Shown here piece by piece: positions 56,943 to 64,000 of a DNA stretch of 64,000 nucleotides; the first letter of the stretch is position 1; each line of letters starts with the position of its first letter. Under the pieces are notes generated by a model. It was not told the DNA's origin, made no database searches, and saw only the letters and a list, made by a program, of their open reading frames with translations. Origin of the DNA: Listeria monocytogenes (GTDB lineage: Bacteria > Bacillota > Bacilli > Lactobacillales > Listeriaceae); assembly GCF_013282665.1 (NCBI RefSeq), contig NZ_CP054041.1, positions 558,001-622,000 on the forward strand, read 5' to 3'. The position numbers and the translations under genes were made by a program.

Positions 56943-57812
56943 ATGGAAAATAGAATTTCAGGAACGACTAGGCTTCTTGGCTTAATTGGGACACCCATAG
57001 ACCATTCAAAATCTCCAATCATGTATAATTACAGTTTTCAAAAAGCGGGTTTGGATTATGCTTACCTAGCCTTCGACACACCTATCCAAAAAGTTGCAGA
57101 TACTATCAAGGCAATCAAGACATTTAATCTTCGTGGTGCAAATGTAACTATGCCTTGTAAAAGTGAAGTTTTAAAACACATGGATGACCTTTCCCCTGCC
57201 GCTCGGATGATTGGCGCTGTTAACACTATCGTAAATGAAAACGGGAAACTAACTGGGCATATAACAGACGGCCTTGGTTTTATTGCAAATTTACGAGATG
57301 CTAGTGTAGATGTTGCCGGCAAAAAAATGACTATAATTGGAGCTGGTGGTGCGGCTACAGCAATCCAAGTCCAGTGTGCACTTGATGGGGCCAAGGAAAT
57401 CACCATTTTTAATATTAAAGACGCTTTTTATGAGAAAGCGAAACAAACCGTTGCTTCTATTAAACAAGAAGTACCAAATTGCATCGTACATATTTATGAT
57501 TTGAACGATACAGAAAAACTTAATGCGGAAATTGCCACTAGTGATATCCTTGTTAATGCAACACTTGTCGGCATGCACCCCAATGAACATGAAACACCTA
57601 TTAACAATACATCTGTTTTTAGAAAAGAACTTATCGTCACAGATATTATTTACAATCCTAAAAAAACGCAACTTCTACTAGATGCGGAAGCTGCTGGTTG
57701 TAAAACGGTAGGCGGATTAGGGATGCTTTTGTGGCAAGGCGCTGAGGCATACAAATTGTTTACTGGTAAAGATATGCCAGTTTCAGAAGTAAGAGATTTA
57801 TATTTTAACTAA
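56943..57812 (+). CDS. aroE: Shikimate/quinate 5-dehydrogenase
   Basis: 289-aa NAD(P)-dependent dehydrogenase acting on shikimate or quinate. Substrate-binding motif GTPIDHSKSPIMYN (about 16-29, SKS being the carboxylate site), catalytic Lys in NVTMPCKSEVL (about 74), Asn/Asp in AVNTIV and ITDGLGF, and the nucleotide motif GAGGAATAIQVQCALDGA. After strand 2, the sequence IFNIKD lacks the NRT Arg pair typical of NADP-specific AroE, suggesting NAD use and a catabolic rather than biosynthetic role. The frame runs upstream, but GGAGG lies 8 bp before the ATG at 56943. Confidence 0.93.
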   Translation: MENRISGTTRLLGLIGTPIDHSKSPIMYNYSFQKAGLDYAYLAFDTPIQKVADTIKAIKTFNLRGANVTMPCKSEVLKHMDDLSPAARMIGAVNTIVNENGKLTGHITDGLGFIANLRDASVDVAGKKMTIIGAGGAATAIQVQCALDGAKEITIFNIKDAFYEKAKQTVASIKQEVPNCIVHIYDLNDTEKLNAEIATSDILVNATLVGMHPNEHETPINNTSVFRKELIVTDIIYNPKKTQLLLDAEAAGCKTVGGLGMLLWQGAEAYKLFTGKDMPVSEVRDLYFN

Positions 57813-57844
57813 TAAATTCATCAGGATTTCGAGAGGAGAAAAAA

Positions 57845-59053
57845 ATGAACGCAAAGAGATTTTATCCAACAGCAATAGCACTTTATTTTACTTATTTTAT
57901 TCACGGTATTGGGGTATCCATTCTTGGCCAGTACAAACAAGATTTCGCCGGAGTATGGGGAGCAGATAAGCTTTCTGATGGCACATTTGATGTTAGTATG
58001 GTTATCGCGGTTATCGCTGCACTTGGCTTAGGACGCTTACTAACACTACCAATTTCTGGACCTTTTTCAGATAAATTTGGACGTAAACCTTCCGCATTAA
58101 TCGGTGTTGGGTTATACGCAGTTTATTTCATCGGTCTAGCATTTGCACCAAATATGTATATCGCTTACGCTTTCGCTTTTGTCGGAGGAGCTGCGAACTC
58201 ATTCTTAGACACAGCCGTAACACCATCTGTTCTAGAAATTTTCACAAAAAATGGCGCGATTGCCAACATGTTTACTAAATTCTCAATTTCTATCGGGCAA
58301 TTCGTATTACCTTTTGCAATCGGTATGGTTGCGGCCGCAAATATGTCCTTCCGCACACTATTCGTTATTACAATGGCTTTAATCGTAATTGATGGTTTAA
58401 TTATTGCGTTTATGCCGTTCCCTCCAATGAATAATAATGTGGGTGGCGAAAAAGTAAAACCAGAAAAAATGAAATTCAATGCAACTAGTTGGGCTATTAT
58501 CGGTATTGGTTTCACTTGTACATCCACTTTCCAACTATGGCTAAACTGTAACCAAGAGCTTGGAAAATTATATGGCATGGCAGATCCAAGTAAAATTCAA
58601 TCGTTCTATTCACTAGGAACTATGTGTGCGATTTTAATTACCGCTGTTCTCGTGAAAAAATTTATTTTGCCAGTTCGAATTCTGATTCTTTACCCGGCGA
58701 TAGCCACATTGATGCTGCTAATTATTTACATCGTACAAACACCGACCATTTGCTTAATTGGTGGATTTGTTATCGGATACGCTGCAGCAGGTGGAGTTCT
58801 TCAACTAGCTGTATCGACTGCCAATGAATTTTTCCCAACGAACAAAGGGAAAATCACTTCGATTGTTATGATTTCTTCCAGCTTGGCAAACTACATCGTT
58901 TTAAATGTTGCTAGTTATATTACTAAAGCTGGTGGTATCGAAGGTCCGAAATATGTGTTATTATTCAATGTAGCGATAACTGTGATTGGTATCCTACTAG
59001 CAATCTTTGTCAACATGCGTTACAAAAATGAATCTAAAATTGCAACGAAATAA
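57845..59053 (+). CDS. Major facilitator superfamily transporter
   Basis: 402 aa with twelve predicted membrane helices. The loop 2-3 MFS motif reads GPFSDKFGRKPSA (about 78-90). Helix 4/5 carries GGAANSFLDTAVTPSVLEIF, which is also found in the neighbouring transporter, so the two are paralogues. It follows aroE by 32 bp (GAGAGGAG RBS) and probably imports the substrate of the cluster, perhaps shikimate or quinate. No substrate-specific motif is known to me. Confidence 0.9.
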   Translation: MNAKRFYPTAIALYFTYFIHGIGVSILGQYKQDFAGVWGADKLSDGTFDVSMVIAVIAALGLGRLLTLPISGPFSDKFGRKPSALIGVGLYAVYFIGLAFAPNMYIAYAFAFVGGAANSFLDTAVTPSVLEIFTKNGAIANMFTKFSISIGQFVLPFAIGMVAAANMSFRTLFVITMALIVIDGLIIAFMPFPPMNNNVGGEKVKPEKMKFNATSWAIIGIGFTCTSTFQLWLNCNQELGKLYGMADPSKIQSFYSLGTMCAILITAVLVKKFILPVRILILYPAIATLMLLIIYIVQTPTICLIGGFVIGYAAAGGVLQLAVSTANEFFPTNKGKITSIVMISSSLANYIVLNVASYITKAGGIEGPKYVLLFNVAITVIGILLAIFVNMRYKNESKIATK

Positions 59054-59060
59054 TTCATTA

Positions 59061-59092
59061 TTCAACTGAGCATTCACTTTGCTCAGTTGAAC
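59061..59092 (+). terminator. Hairpin between the two MFS genes
   Basis: Perfect TTCAACTGAGC / GCTCAGTTGAA with a 9-nt loop but no T-run, so more likely an RNA-stabilising or processing stem than a full terminator. Confidence 0.6.
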
Positions 59093-59211
59093 TTACATAT
59101 AATTTGTGAAAAAAAGCACAAACTCATGCATTTTATCTATATGAACGCATTGAAAAAGAGGATATTTTTAATAAAATTCCTCATAACTCATTACATAAAG
59201 GAGAGCAGACT

Positions 59212-60402
59212 ATGAAAAATAAATATTTATCTACATCACTCGGTCTTTATATGAACTACTTTGTTCATGGTATGGCGTTAATCATCATTGCCCAAAATAT
59301 TGATTTTTTATCTCAAAAATGGCATACAGATTTGGCTGGTGCTGCCGGCGTTGTATCTTCCTTTGGGATTGGTAAACTATTAGCTGTATTTATTTCAGGA
59401 AGGCTATCCGATAAATTCGGTCGAAAGTTGTCTGTTATTCTCGGCGTGTTTTTCTATATTATCTTTTTAGGTGGTATACTACTCAGTCCCAATACGATTA
59501 TCGCTTACATGTTTGGTATTTCTGCTGGGATAGCTAACTCCTTCTTAGATACAGGAACCTATCCTGCCCTTATGGAAGCTTATCCAAAAAAAGCTGCTTC
59601 TGCTAATATCATTGTTAAAGCTTTCGTACAATCTGGTCAATTCCTTTTACCATTCATGATTGCGTTTATTTTGGCAAATAACTTATGGTATGGCTGGAGC
59701 TTTATTGTATTAATCGTTATTTTACTAATTAACTTACTCTATACATTAACGCGAACTTTCCCGCCGATGACTGTTGGAAAACCACTAGACGTAGCAGAGC
59801 TTGCGGAAGAGAAAAAGCAGAAATTTCATTTTAGCATTGATGAAATTTGTTTGATTTTATTTGGTTTTGTGGCTCAAACTCTCCTTTATATTATGAGTCA
59901 ATGGATTGCTAAATATGGTTCAGAAGTTATTCATATGACAGACGATGCTTCTCGATTACTTGTAAGTTATGCAAGCGTTGGTGCGATTATTTGTGTGTGC
60001 GTAACATTTATTTTAGGAAATCGCGGTGTGCGAACGCTCTATATATTAATAACTTATGTAACCATGACCATGCTTGTTTCTTTCACATTATTTGCTTTCC
60101 CAAGCGAAATCGTCTGTATTGTGGGAGCTTTCTTATTAGGTTATTTCTCTGCGGGAGGAATTATTCAATTAGGCTTAACACTACTTGCGGAAGTTTCTGC
60201 TCGTGGAAAAGGTTTTGTCACTAGTCTTTATACAATTGCAGAAGGGATAGCCGTGTTTGTTATTCCTTTAATTGCAGCTGCTATTTCCCGAATTGATATT
60301 GCTGCTATCTTCTTATTAAATGCAGGTATTGCGCTTTTCGGCCTTGCTCTCTTAATGATTGTATTTACTAGAAAGAAAAAATTTGCTCGGGATCATATCT
60401 AA
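59212..60402 (+). CDS. Major facilitator superfamily transporter, paralogue of the preceding gene
   Basis: 396 aa, twelve helices. It shares with its neighbour the N-terminal YFVHGMALIIIAQN / YFIHGIGVSILGQY layout, the SGRLSDKFGRKLS loop motif and the ANSFLDTGTYPALMEA segment. Gene duplication within the cluster suggests either two related substrates or an import/export pair. AAAGGAGAGC precedes the ATG. Last gene before a strong terminator. Confidence 0.9.
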   Translation: MKNKYLSTSLGLYMNYFVHGMALIIIAQNIDFLSQKWHTDLAGAAGVVSSFGIGKLLAVFISGRLSDKFGRKLSVILGVFFYIIFLGGILLSPNTIIAYMFGISAGIANSFLDTGTYPALMEAYPKKAASANIIVKAFVQSGQFLLPFMIAFILANNLWYGWSFIVLIVILLINLLYTLTRTFPPMTVGKPLDVAELAEEKKQKFHFSIDEICLILFGFVAQTLLYIMSQWIAKYGSEVIHMTDDASRLLVSYASVGAIICVCVTFILGNRGVRTLYILITYVTMTMLVSFTLFAFPSEIVCIVGAFLLGYFSAGGIIQLGLTLLAEVSARGKGFVTSLYTIAEGIAVFVIPLIAAAISRIDIAAIFLLNAGIALFGLALLMIVFTRKKKFARDHI

Positions 60403-60443
60403 AAAAAGGTCGAGAATTGATTATCCAATTCTCGACCTTTTTT
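60401..60443. terminator. Bidirectional terminator between the MFS and ABC permease genes
   Basis: AAAAAAAGGTCGAGAATTG / CAATTCTCGACCTTTTTTT, an uninterrupted long stem with T7. Confidence 0.95.
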
Positions 60444-61507
60444 TAATGTTTTCTGAGTGTTTTCCATTTATACATTAATACCCAAAAAATAGTGACAGCT
60501 GCTGCCAAAATGAGTATCATTTTAACCGCTAAGAAAACAACTTCTCCTGTTGTAATGATTTTCTCATAATCAAAACTTGCGTAGTAACCACTAAAGCAAA
60601 TAGTCACATAAAGTGAACCAATAATAAGTATCGGGAGACGGAATTTATTATTCATCAGGAACCTGCCATCGTTTTCTAAAGAAGCAGTTTTCATTGCATA
60701 CCAACTAATGATTACCATTCCTATAGATAACATAAGTAACACAACAAATTCGTCTAACAACGTAGTTCCTTGTAAAATTGGCGTTGGTATTGCGTTATAC
60801 AGCATAATCGCTCCACCGTCAGCATCCATTATTGTTTTTCCACTAAAGAAAGCTTTAAAACCAATTATTAAATTAGTGAGTGCACCTGGAAACATGTATA
60901 AAAAGCTAACGATGGAACCAATTGCTATAATTCCAGCTGTAATTATTTCTCCAACCAAATTCCCAACTGCCATTGCTAACGTGTAAGAGAACAAATATAA
61001 TAACAAAAAAGAACTAACATACATAAATGAATCACTCATACTGGGTAAATACAGCTCCGGTATTTGCTGGTAAATATACCAAAACCTACAGAAAATAATG
61101 GGCGGTACTATAGTGAAAATCAAAAGCAGTGGGATAAACAACTTATGCCAAAATATTTGTTTCTTTGAATATGGTAATCCAAAAGTAAAATAATTCATTT
61201 GTTTATTTTTCTCAAAAACAGTTAACTTTAATCCCAAAAACAGAAACACATAGAAGAAAAGCCCTAAATTCCCTTCAAAATCATATGGAGTTAAACTTAA
61301 ATCAATTTTTATTTCCTTGCCCGACATTTGTTGATCTGCTGTGTTATTTTTTTGAAATTCTTCAGACTGATAATATTTATAGTTCTCATTAAACATACTA
61401 ACTGTATTCGTTGCGGTCGTAGCTTCAGAAGCTACAAAAGCAATTATGATAAATATAAATACCCACGCATTCTGACGCCATTCTTTCCAAAGAAGTCCTG
61501 TACTCAT
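60443..61507 (-). CDS. ABC transporter permease (YtrC/YtrD-like)
   Basis: 354 aa with about seven hydrophobic segments. The N-terminus STGLLWKEWRQNAWVFIFIIIA and a large external loop near 35-85 resemble the permeases of the Bacillus ytrABCDEF locus. It overlaps the ATPase gene by 4 bp. Substrate unknown. In Bacillus the ytr operon is induced by cell-wall antibiotics. Confidence 0.86.
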   Translation of the reverse strand: MSTGLLWKEWRQNAWVFIFIIIAFVASEATTATNTVSMFNENYKYYQSEEFQKNNTADQQMSGKEIKIDLSLTPYDFEGNLGLFFYVFLFLGLKLTVFEKNKQMNYFTFGLPYSKKQIFWHKLFIPLLLIFTIVPPIIFCRFWYIYQQIPELYLPSMSDSFMYVSSFLLLYLFSYTLAMAVGNLVGEIITAGIIAIGSIVSFLYMFPGALTNLIIGFKAFFSGKTIMDADGGAIMLYNAIPTPILQGTTLLDEFVVLLMLSIGMVIISWYAMKTASLENDGRFLMNNKFRLPILIIGSLYVTICFSGYYASFDYEKIITTGEVVFLAVKMILILAAAVTIFWVLMYKWKTLRKH

Positions 61508-62382
61508 GATTTCTCGCCTCCTTGTTTTTCTAAATGATAAATAAACAAGTCTTCTAACGTGACTGCGAGTTCATCCATGAAAATCGGTTTTTCTTTTTTT
61601 ATTGCTGCGTATAATTCAGTATTCATATCTCGGAATAAAATGGTGTAAACACGGCCATATTTATTAATTACTTTGCCATTTTCCAGTAAAATAGGTGGGA
61701 TTTTTTTGTTTTCAAAAGCGATTTGAATTTTAACAGCTTGTTCCCGAAGTGATTCAAGATGGTAAGACTCTTCGATATGATTATCTTGTAAAATATGAAT
61801 ATAGTCAGCAATTGGATCTAAATCAGCTAAACGATGGGAAGAAATAATAATGCCTAATTTCCGCTTCTCTACTTCTTCTAATAACATGCCCATTATTTTC
61901 TTTTGAGCAATTATATCAAGTCCTTCCATCGGTTCATCGAGTAGAATATAATCTGCGCCTATAGAAAGAGCTAGAACAAGACCAAAAAGACCTTTCATTC
62001 CTTTTGAATAGTTTTGAAACTTTACATCTGTGGCTAAGTTGACTCGGTTCATTAAGCTATCAAATTTAGCTCCGTCGAATAGTGGATAGGTTTTTTTATA
62101 GAATTTTTTTATCGTCGGAATCTTATAACCATCCCAACAATGTAAATTATCTTGAAGCATAAATAATTTTTGCTTTAATTGAGGATTTTTGCTCAACGGC
62201 TCATCTAGGAACACATCGCCCTCGTCTGGGATATAAAAACCCATTATAGTTCGAAAAAGAGTGGTTTTTCCAACACCATTTCGTCCTACCACACCAATAA
62301 TTTCTCCTGGCTTCACTTCAAATGTTATTTTATCCAATAAGAGTTTCCCGTCAATTTTTTTGCTAAGCGAATCAACCTTCAA
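61504..62382 (-). CDS. ABC transporter ATP-binding protein (YtrB-like)
   Basis: 292-aa ATPase. Walker A GRNGVGKTTLFR (about 34-45), a degenerate signature YSKGMKGLFGLVLALS instead of LSGGQ, and Walker B YILLDEPMEGLD. The start is taken as the TTG at 62382, 7 bp after GGGGGTG, giving MKVDSLSKKIDGKLLLD; an earlier TTG at 62397 overlaps that RBS. It overlaps the GntR gene by 11 bp, so regulator and transporter are translated together. Confidence 0.9.
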   Translation of the reverse strand: MKVDSLSKKIDGKLLLDKITFEVKPGEIIGVVGRNGVGKTTLFRTIMGFYIPDEGDVFLDEPLSKNPQLKQKLFMLQDNLHCWDGYKIPTIKKFYKKTYPLFDGAKFDSLMNRVNLATDVKFQNYSKGMKGLFGLVLALSIGADYILLDEPMEGLDIIAQKKIMGMLLEEVEKRKLGIIISSHRLADLDPIADYIHILQDNHIEESYHLESLREQAVKIQIAFENKKIPPILLENGKVINKYGRVYTILFRDMNTELYAAIKKEKPIFMDELAVTLEDLFIYHLEKQGGEKS

Positions 62383-62767
62383 CCATGTCACCCCCAATGA
62401 TGTCTTGACTATATTCGTCCGATAATCTATGTATTTCTTCTACGTTAATCCCAAGATAAACTAAATCGAGAATTGTTTCTTTTAATTTAATTTTTGTTTC
62501 TGCTAATTTTTTTGGCGAACGCACTTTATCTTCTTGGTTCGCTATAAAGGTTCCTTTTCCTTTTACCGTGACAATTACTTCTTGTCGTTCTAATTCTTGG
62601 TAAGCTTTACTCACAGTGTTTGGATTCACTCCTATTCTACTAGCAAATTCACGTATAGACAGTATCTTTTCGCCTTCTTGCAGGATCCCTTTGACAACTT
62701 GTTCTTTAATTTTTTGGACAATCTGTTCATAAATCGGTAGTTGACTTTTTGTGTTAATCGTAAACAT
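62372..62767 (-). CDS. GntR-family regulator, YtrA subfamily
   Basis: 131 aa. Winged helix about 8-72 (QLPIYEQIVQKIKEQVVKG, ILSIREFASRIGVNPNTVSKAYQELE, GKGTFIA) followed by a short helical dimerisation tail of about 50 residues, as in YtrA. The ATG at 62767, which follows GGGGGAG, is preferred over the one at 62785, which has no RBS. A 21-bp palindrome overlaps the promoter upstream, implying autoregulation together with the ABC genes. Confidence 0.92.
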   Translation of the reverse strand: MFTINTKSQLPIYEQIVQKIKEQVVKGILQEGEKILSIREFASRIGVNPNTVSKAYQELERQEVIVTVKGKGTFIANQEDKVRSPKKLAETKIKLKETILDLVYLGINVEEIHRLSDEYSQDIIGGDMVEG

Positions 62768-62808
62768 CTCTCCCCCAACTTTCATGAATTCTAATTTAGA
62801 GAACTAAT

Positions 62809-62829
62809 TGTACTAGTTCCTATAGTACA
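62809..62829. promoter_or_regulatory. GntR operator
   Basis: TGTACTA-GTTCCTA-TAGTACA: perfect 7-bp arms with a 7-bp spacer. It covers the -10 and start site of the gntR-ABC promoter, as expected for self-repression. A second overlapping pair GAACTA..TAGTTC lies on its left (62801-62819). Confidence 0.78.
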
Positions 62830-62852
62830 GTAGATAAAAAAATAAATCAATT
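62824..62852 (-). promoter_or_regulatory. Promoter of the gntR-ABC operon
   Basis: Minus strand TTGATT, 17-bp spacer, TACTAT, with the -10 inside the GntR palindrome. The -35 lies within the terminator stem of the upstream ogt gene. Confidence 0.6.
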
Positions 62853-62877
62853 GTCTTTTAAAAAGACAATTGATTTA
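62836..62877 (-). terminator. Terminator of ogt
   Basis: AAATCAATTGTCTTTT / AAAAGACAATTGATTT followed on the minus strand by ATTTTTTT. Confidence 0.88.
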
Positions 62878-62880
62878 TTT

Positions 62881-63339
62881 TTACTTTTCTAATTTTAATA
62901 ACGATTCTTTCATTCTGATCCCACCGCTATAACCTGTTAATTTACCATTTTTGCCAATTACTCGATGGCACGGGATAACGAAAAGTAGGGGATTTCTGCC
63001 GATAGCTGTACCGACCGCGCGCACCGCTTTAGGACGATTTATCTGTGCTGCAATTTCTGTATACGTTCTGGTTTCTCCGTATGGAATGGTTTTTAATGCT
63101 TCAAACACTTCCATTTGCAGAGGAGTAGCAGTTAAACTAAGTGGTACAGTAAAATCAGTAAGTTCGCCGTCCAAATAAGCAAGCAGTTCTTCTTTATAAA
63201 TGTGCATTTTTTCTGCATCTTGCTTGGCTGATTGAATTTTTTCGGCTTGTGTTCCAATATAAAACAGGCCTGCATCTGTGGCAGCAAAATAAATCTCAGT
63301 ATCTGAAAAACGAAGCGTATCATAATATAAACCTGCCAT
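62881..63339 (-). CDS. ogt: Methylated-DNA--protein-cysteine methyltransferase
   Basis: 152-aa suicide enzyme that removes methyl groups from O6-methylguanine. The acceptor Cys lies in VIPCHRVIGKNGKLTGYSGG (about 118-137), and the helix-turn-helix segment YTEIAAQINRPKAVRAVGTA is intact. The ATG at 63339 is 6 bp after GAGGTG; a GTG three codons upstream overlaps that site. It is divergent from an ada-type gene, so both parts of an alkylation response adjoin. Confidence 0.95.
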   Translation of the reverse strand: MAGLYYDTLRFSDTEIYFAATDAGLFYIGTQAEKIQSAKQDAEKMHIYKEELLAYLDGELTDFTVPLSLTATPLQMEVFEALKTIPYGETRTYTEIAAQINRPKAVRAVGTAIGRNPLLFVIPCHRVIGKNGKLTGYSGGIRMKESLLKLEK

Positions 63340-63484
63340 TTCCTTCACCTCTTTCTAAGATTAATTATACGCCTAAATGGATGGATTTTCTAACGAGTTT
63401 CACTATAAGAGCAAGATTAGAAAAGTTTTTCTCGCAATTTACCTCCATAACGTTTATGATTAATAAGAAGTTGAGGTGATAATA

Positions 63485-64000
63485 TTGTCAGATTATTACT
63501 TAACAAAAAAAAGATGGCAAGCAATTTTAACGAATGATAAGACTGCTGATGGCACATTTTTCTATGGGGTTACATCTACGAAGATTTTTTGCTATCCTTC
63601 TTGTAAATCACGATTACCAAAAAAAGAAAACATCGTTATTTTCCATAGTGCGGAGGAAGCTTTTTCGCATGGCTACCGGGCTTGTAAACGATGTAAATCT
63701 GGTGGTACTGCACTCCCCGATACGGAGTGGGTAACAAATATTGAAATGTATATTAAAGAAAATTTTGCCAAGCCGCTCACGTTACAAATTATTGCGGATG
63801 ACTGCCACGGGAGCCCTTACCATTTACACCGTACATTTAAGCGCATTAAGCTGATGACGCCTATTACTTACCTTGAGAATGTCCGAATTAGCTACGCAAA
63901 AAAGCAATTAACTAGCACCAACCAATCCATTGAAATTATCGGAAAAATGTCTGGTTTTCCAAATCCCTCTCATTTTTCTACTACTTTTAAAAGGCATACA
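63485..64000 (+). CDS. adaA: Ada-type methylation-sensing activator, 3' end outside window
   Basis: 172 codons visible, starting at a TTG with GAGGTGA 5 bp upstream. The N-terminal Ada metal-binding domain has four cysteines: Cys in KIFCYPSCKSRLPKK (two, the first being the methyl acceptor) and in RACKRCKSG (two). The following AraC-type helix-turn-helix (LTLQIIADDCHGSPYHLHRTFK, and IEIIGKMSGFPNPSHFSTTFKR) runs to the edge. This is the AdaA layout of Bacillus (about 210 aa, without a methyltransferase domain); whether a glycosylase or methyltransferase domain follows cannot be seen. It probably activates the divergent ogt. Confidence 0.92.
   Translation, partial: MSDYYLTKKRWQAILTNDKTADGTFFYGVTSTKIFCYPSCKSRLPKKENIVIFHSAEEAFSHGYRACKRCKSGGTALPDTEWVTNIEMYIKENFAKPLTLQIIADDCHGSPYHLHRTFKRIKLMTPITYLENVRISYAKKQLTSTNQSIEIIGKMSGFPNPSHFSTTFKRHT

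Overview
This window is chromosomal DNA of a low-GC Gram-positive bacterium, almost certainly Listeria and most likely L. monocytogenes. The main evidence is a NEAT-domain heme-uptake locus with sortase-B-type sorting motifs whose Hbp2 carries Tyr280 and Tyr289 at the positions I recall for the L. monocytogenes protein. Supporting evidence is the gene order pepF-coiA-mecA-spx-opp-trpS, the prsA foldase, the yhaMNO operon, and several sigma-B-type promoters. The species call rests on recognition of sequences and gene order, not on a database search. I see no phage, insertion sequence, CRISPR array, tRNA or rRNA; it is ordinary, densely packed core genome.

Layout. 1-4360: a Fur-type iron-regulated heme locus on the minus strand (hbp1, hbp2, hupD, hupG; the last runs off the left edge). 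4390-9700: a small unknown gene, a predicted C-rich-loop small RNA, and pepF, coiA, mecA and spxA. 9700-15770: the oligopeptide permease operon oppABCDF. 16300-18000: a small membrane protein, then trpS under a Trp-specific T-box. 18000-22700: organic-peroxide defence (ohrA/ohrR), fatty acid synthesis (fabH with a FapR-type operator, fabF) and a GW-module glucosaminidase. 22900-29700: gpmA with a sigma-B-type promoter, clpB with a CtsR box, a BI-1 family protein, a HAD phosphatase, a GNAT protein and a small HTH protein. 29800-34500: heme synthesis (hemE, hemH) divergent from a heme-degrading monooxygenase, then ecsAB. 34650-43900: hit, a YtxH protein, a DUF3267-like membrane protein, prsA2, yhaMNO, and yheA/yheB-like genes. 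44000-49600: fumarase, a YxlEFG-like ABC module, and a bifunctional penicillin-binding protein. 49750-52820: sigma-B-type promoter, a Cys-less ArsC-like protein, a CDF cation exporter, and a CNNM/CorC transporter behind a structured leader. 52850-60400: a LysR-controlled cluster (TIM-barrel isomerase/dehydratase, Fe-S flavin oxidoreductase, shikimate/quinate dehydrogenase, two MFS transporters) that looks like a catabolic or reductive route for a cyclic polyol acid. 60440-64000: a GntR(YtrA)-ABC module, ogt, and the start of an Ada-type activator.

Themes. Heme and iron handling (uptake, synthesis, degradation) recurs. Proteostasis and stress genes are abundant (mecA, spxA, clpB, prsA2, pepF, ohrA). 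Four promoters fit the sigma-B pattern GTTT-N15/16-GGGWAW or a close variant.

The observations I consider most worth following are: (1) a roughly 100-nt predicted sRNA with a CCCCCUU apical loop between pepF and the 86-aa gene; (2) a switch-like leader before the CNNM/CorC gene, with mutually exclusive pairings and a second hairpin over the ribosome binding site of a TTG start; (3) the shikimate/quinate-like cluster; (4) an ArsC paralogue lacking its catalytic cysteine; and (5) an altered sortase motif (NKVAN) in Hbp1.
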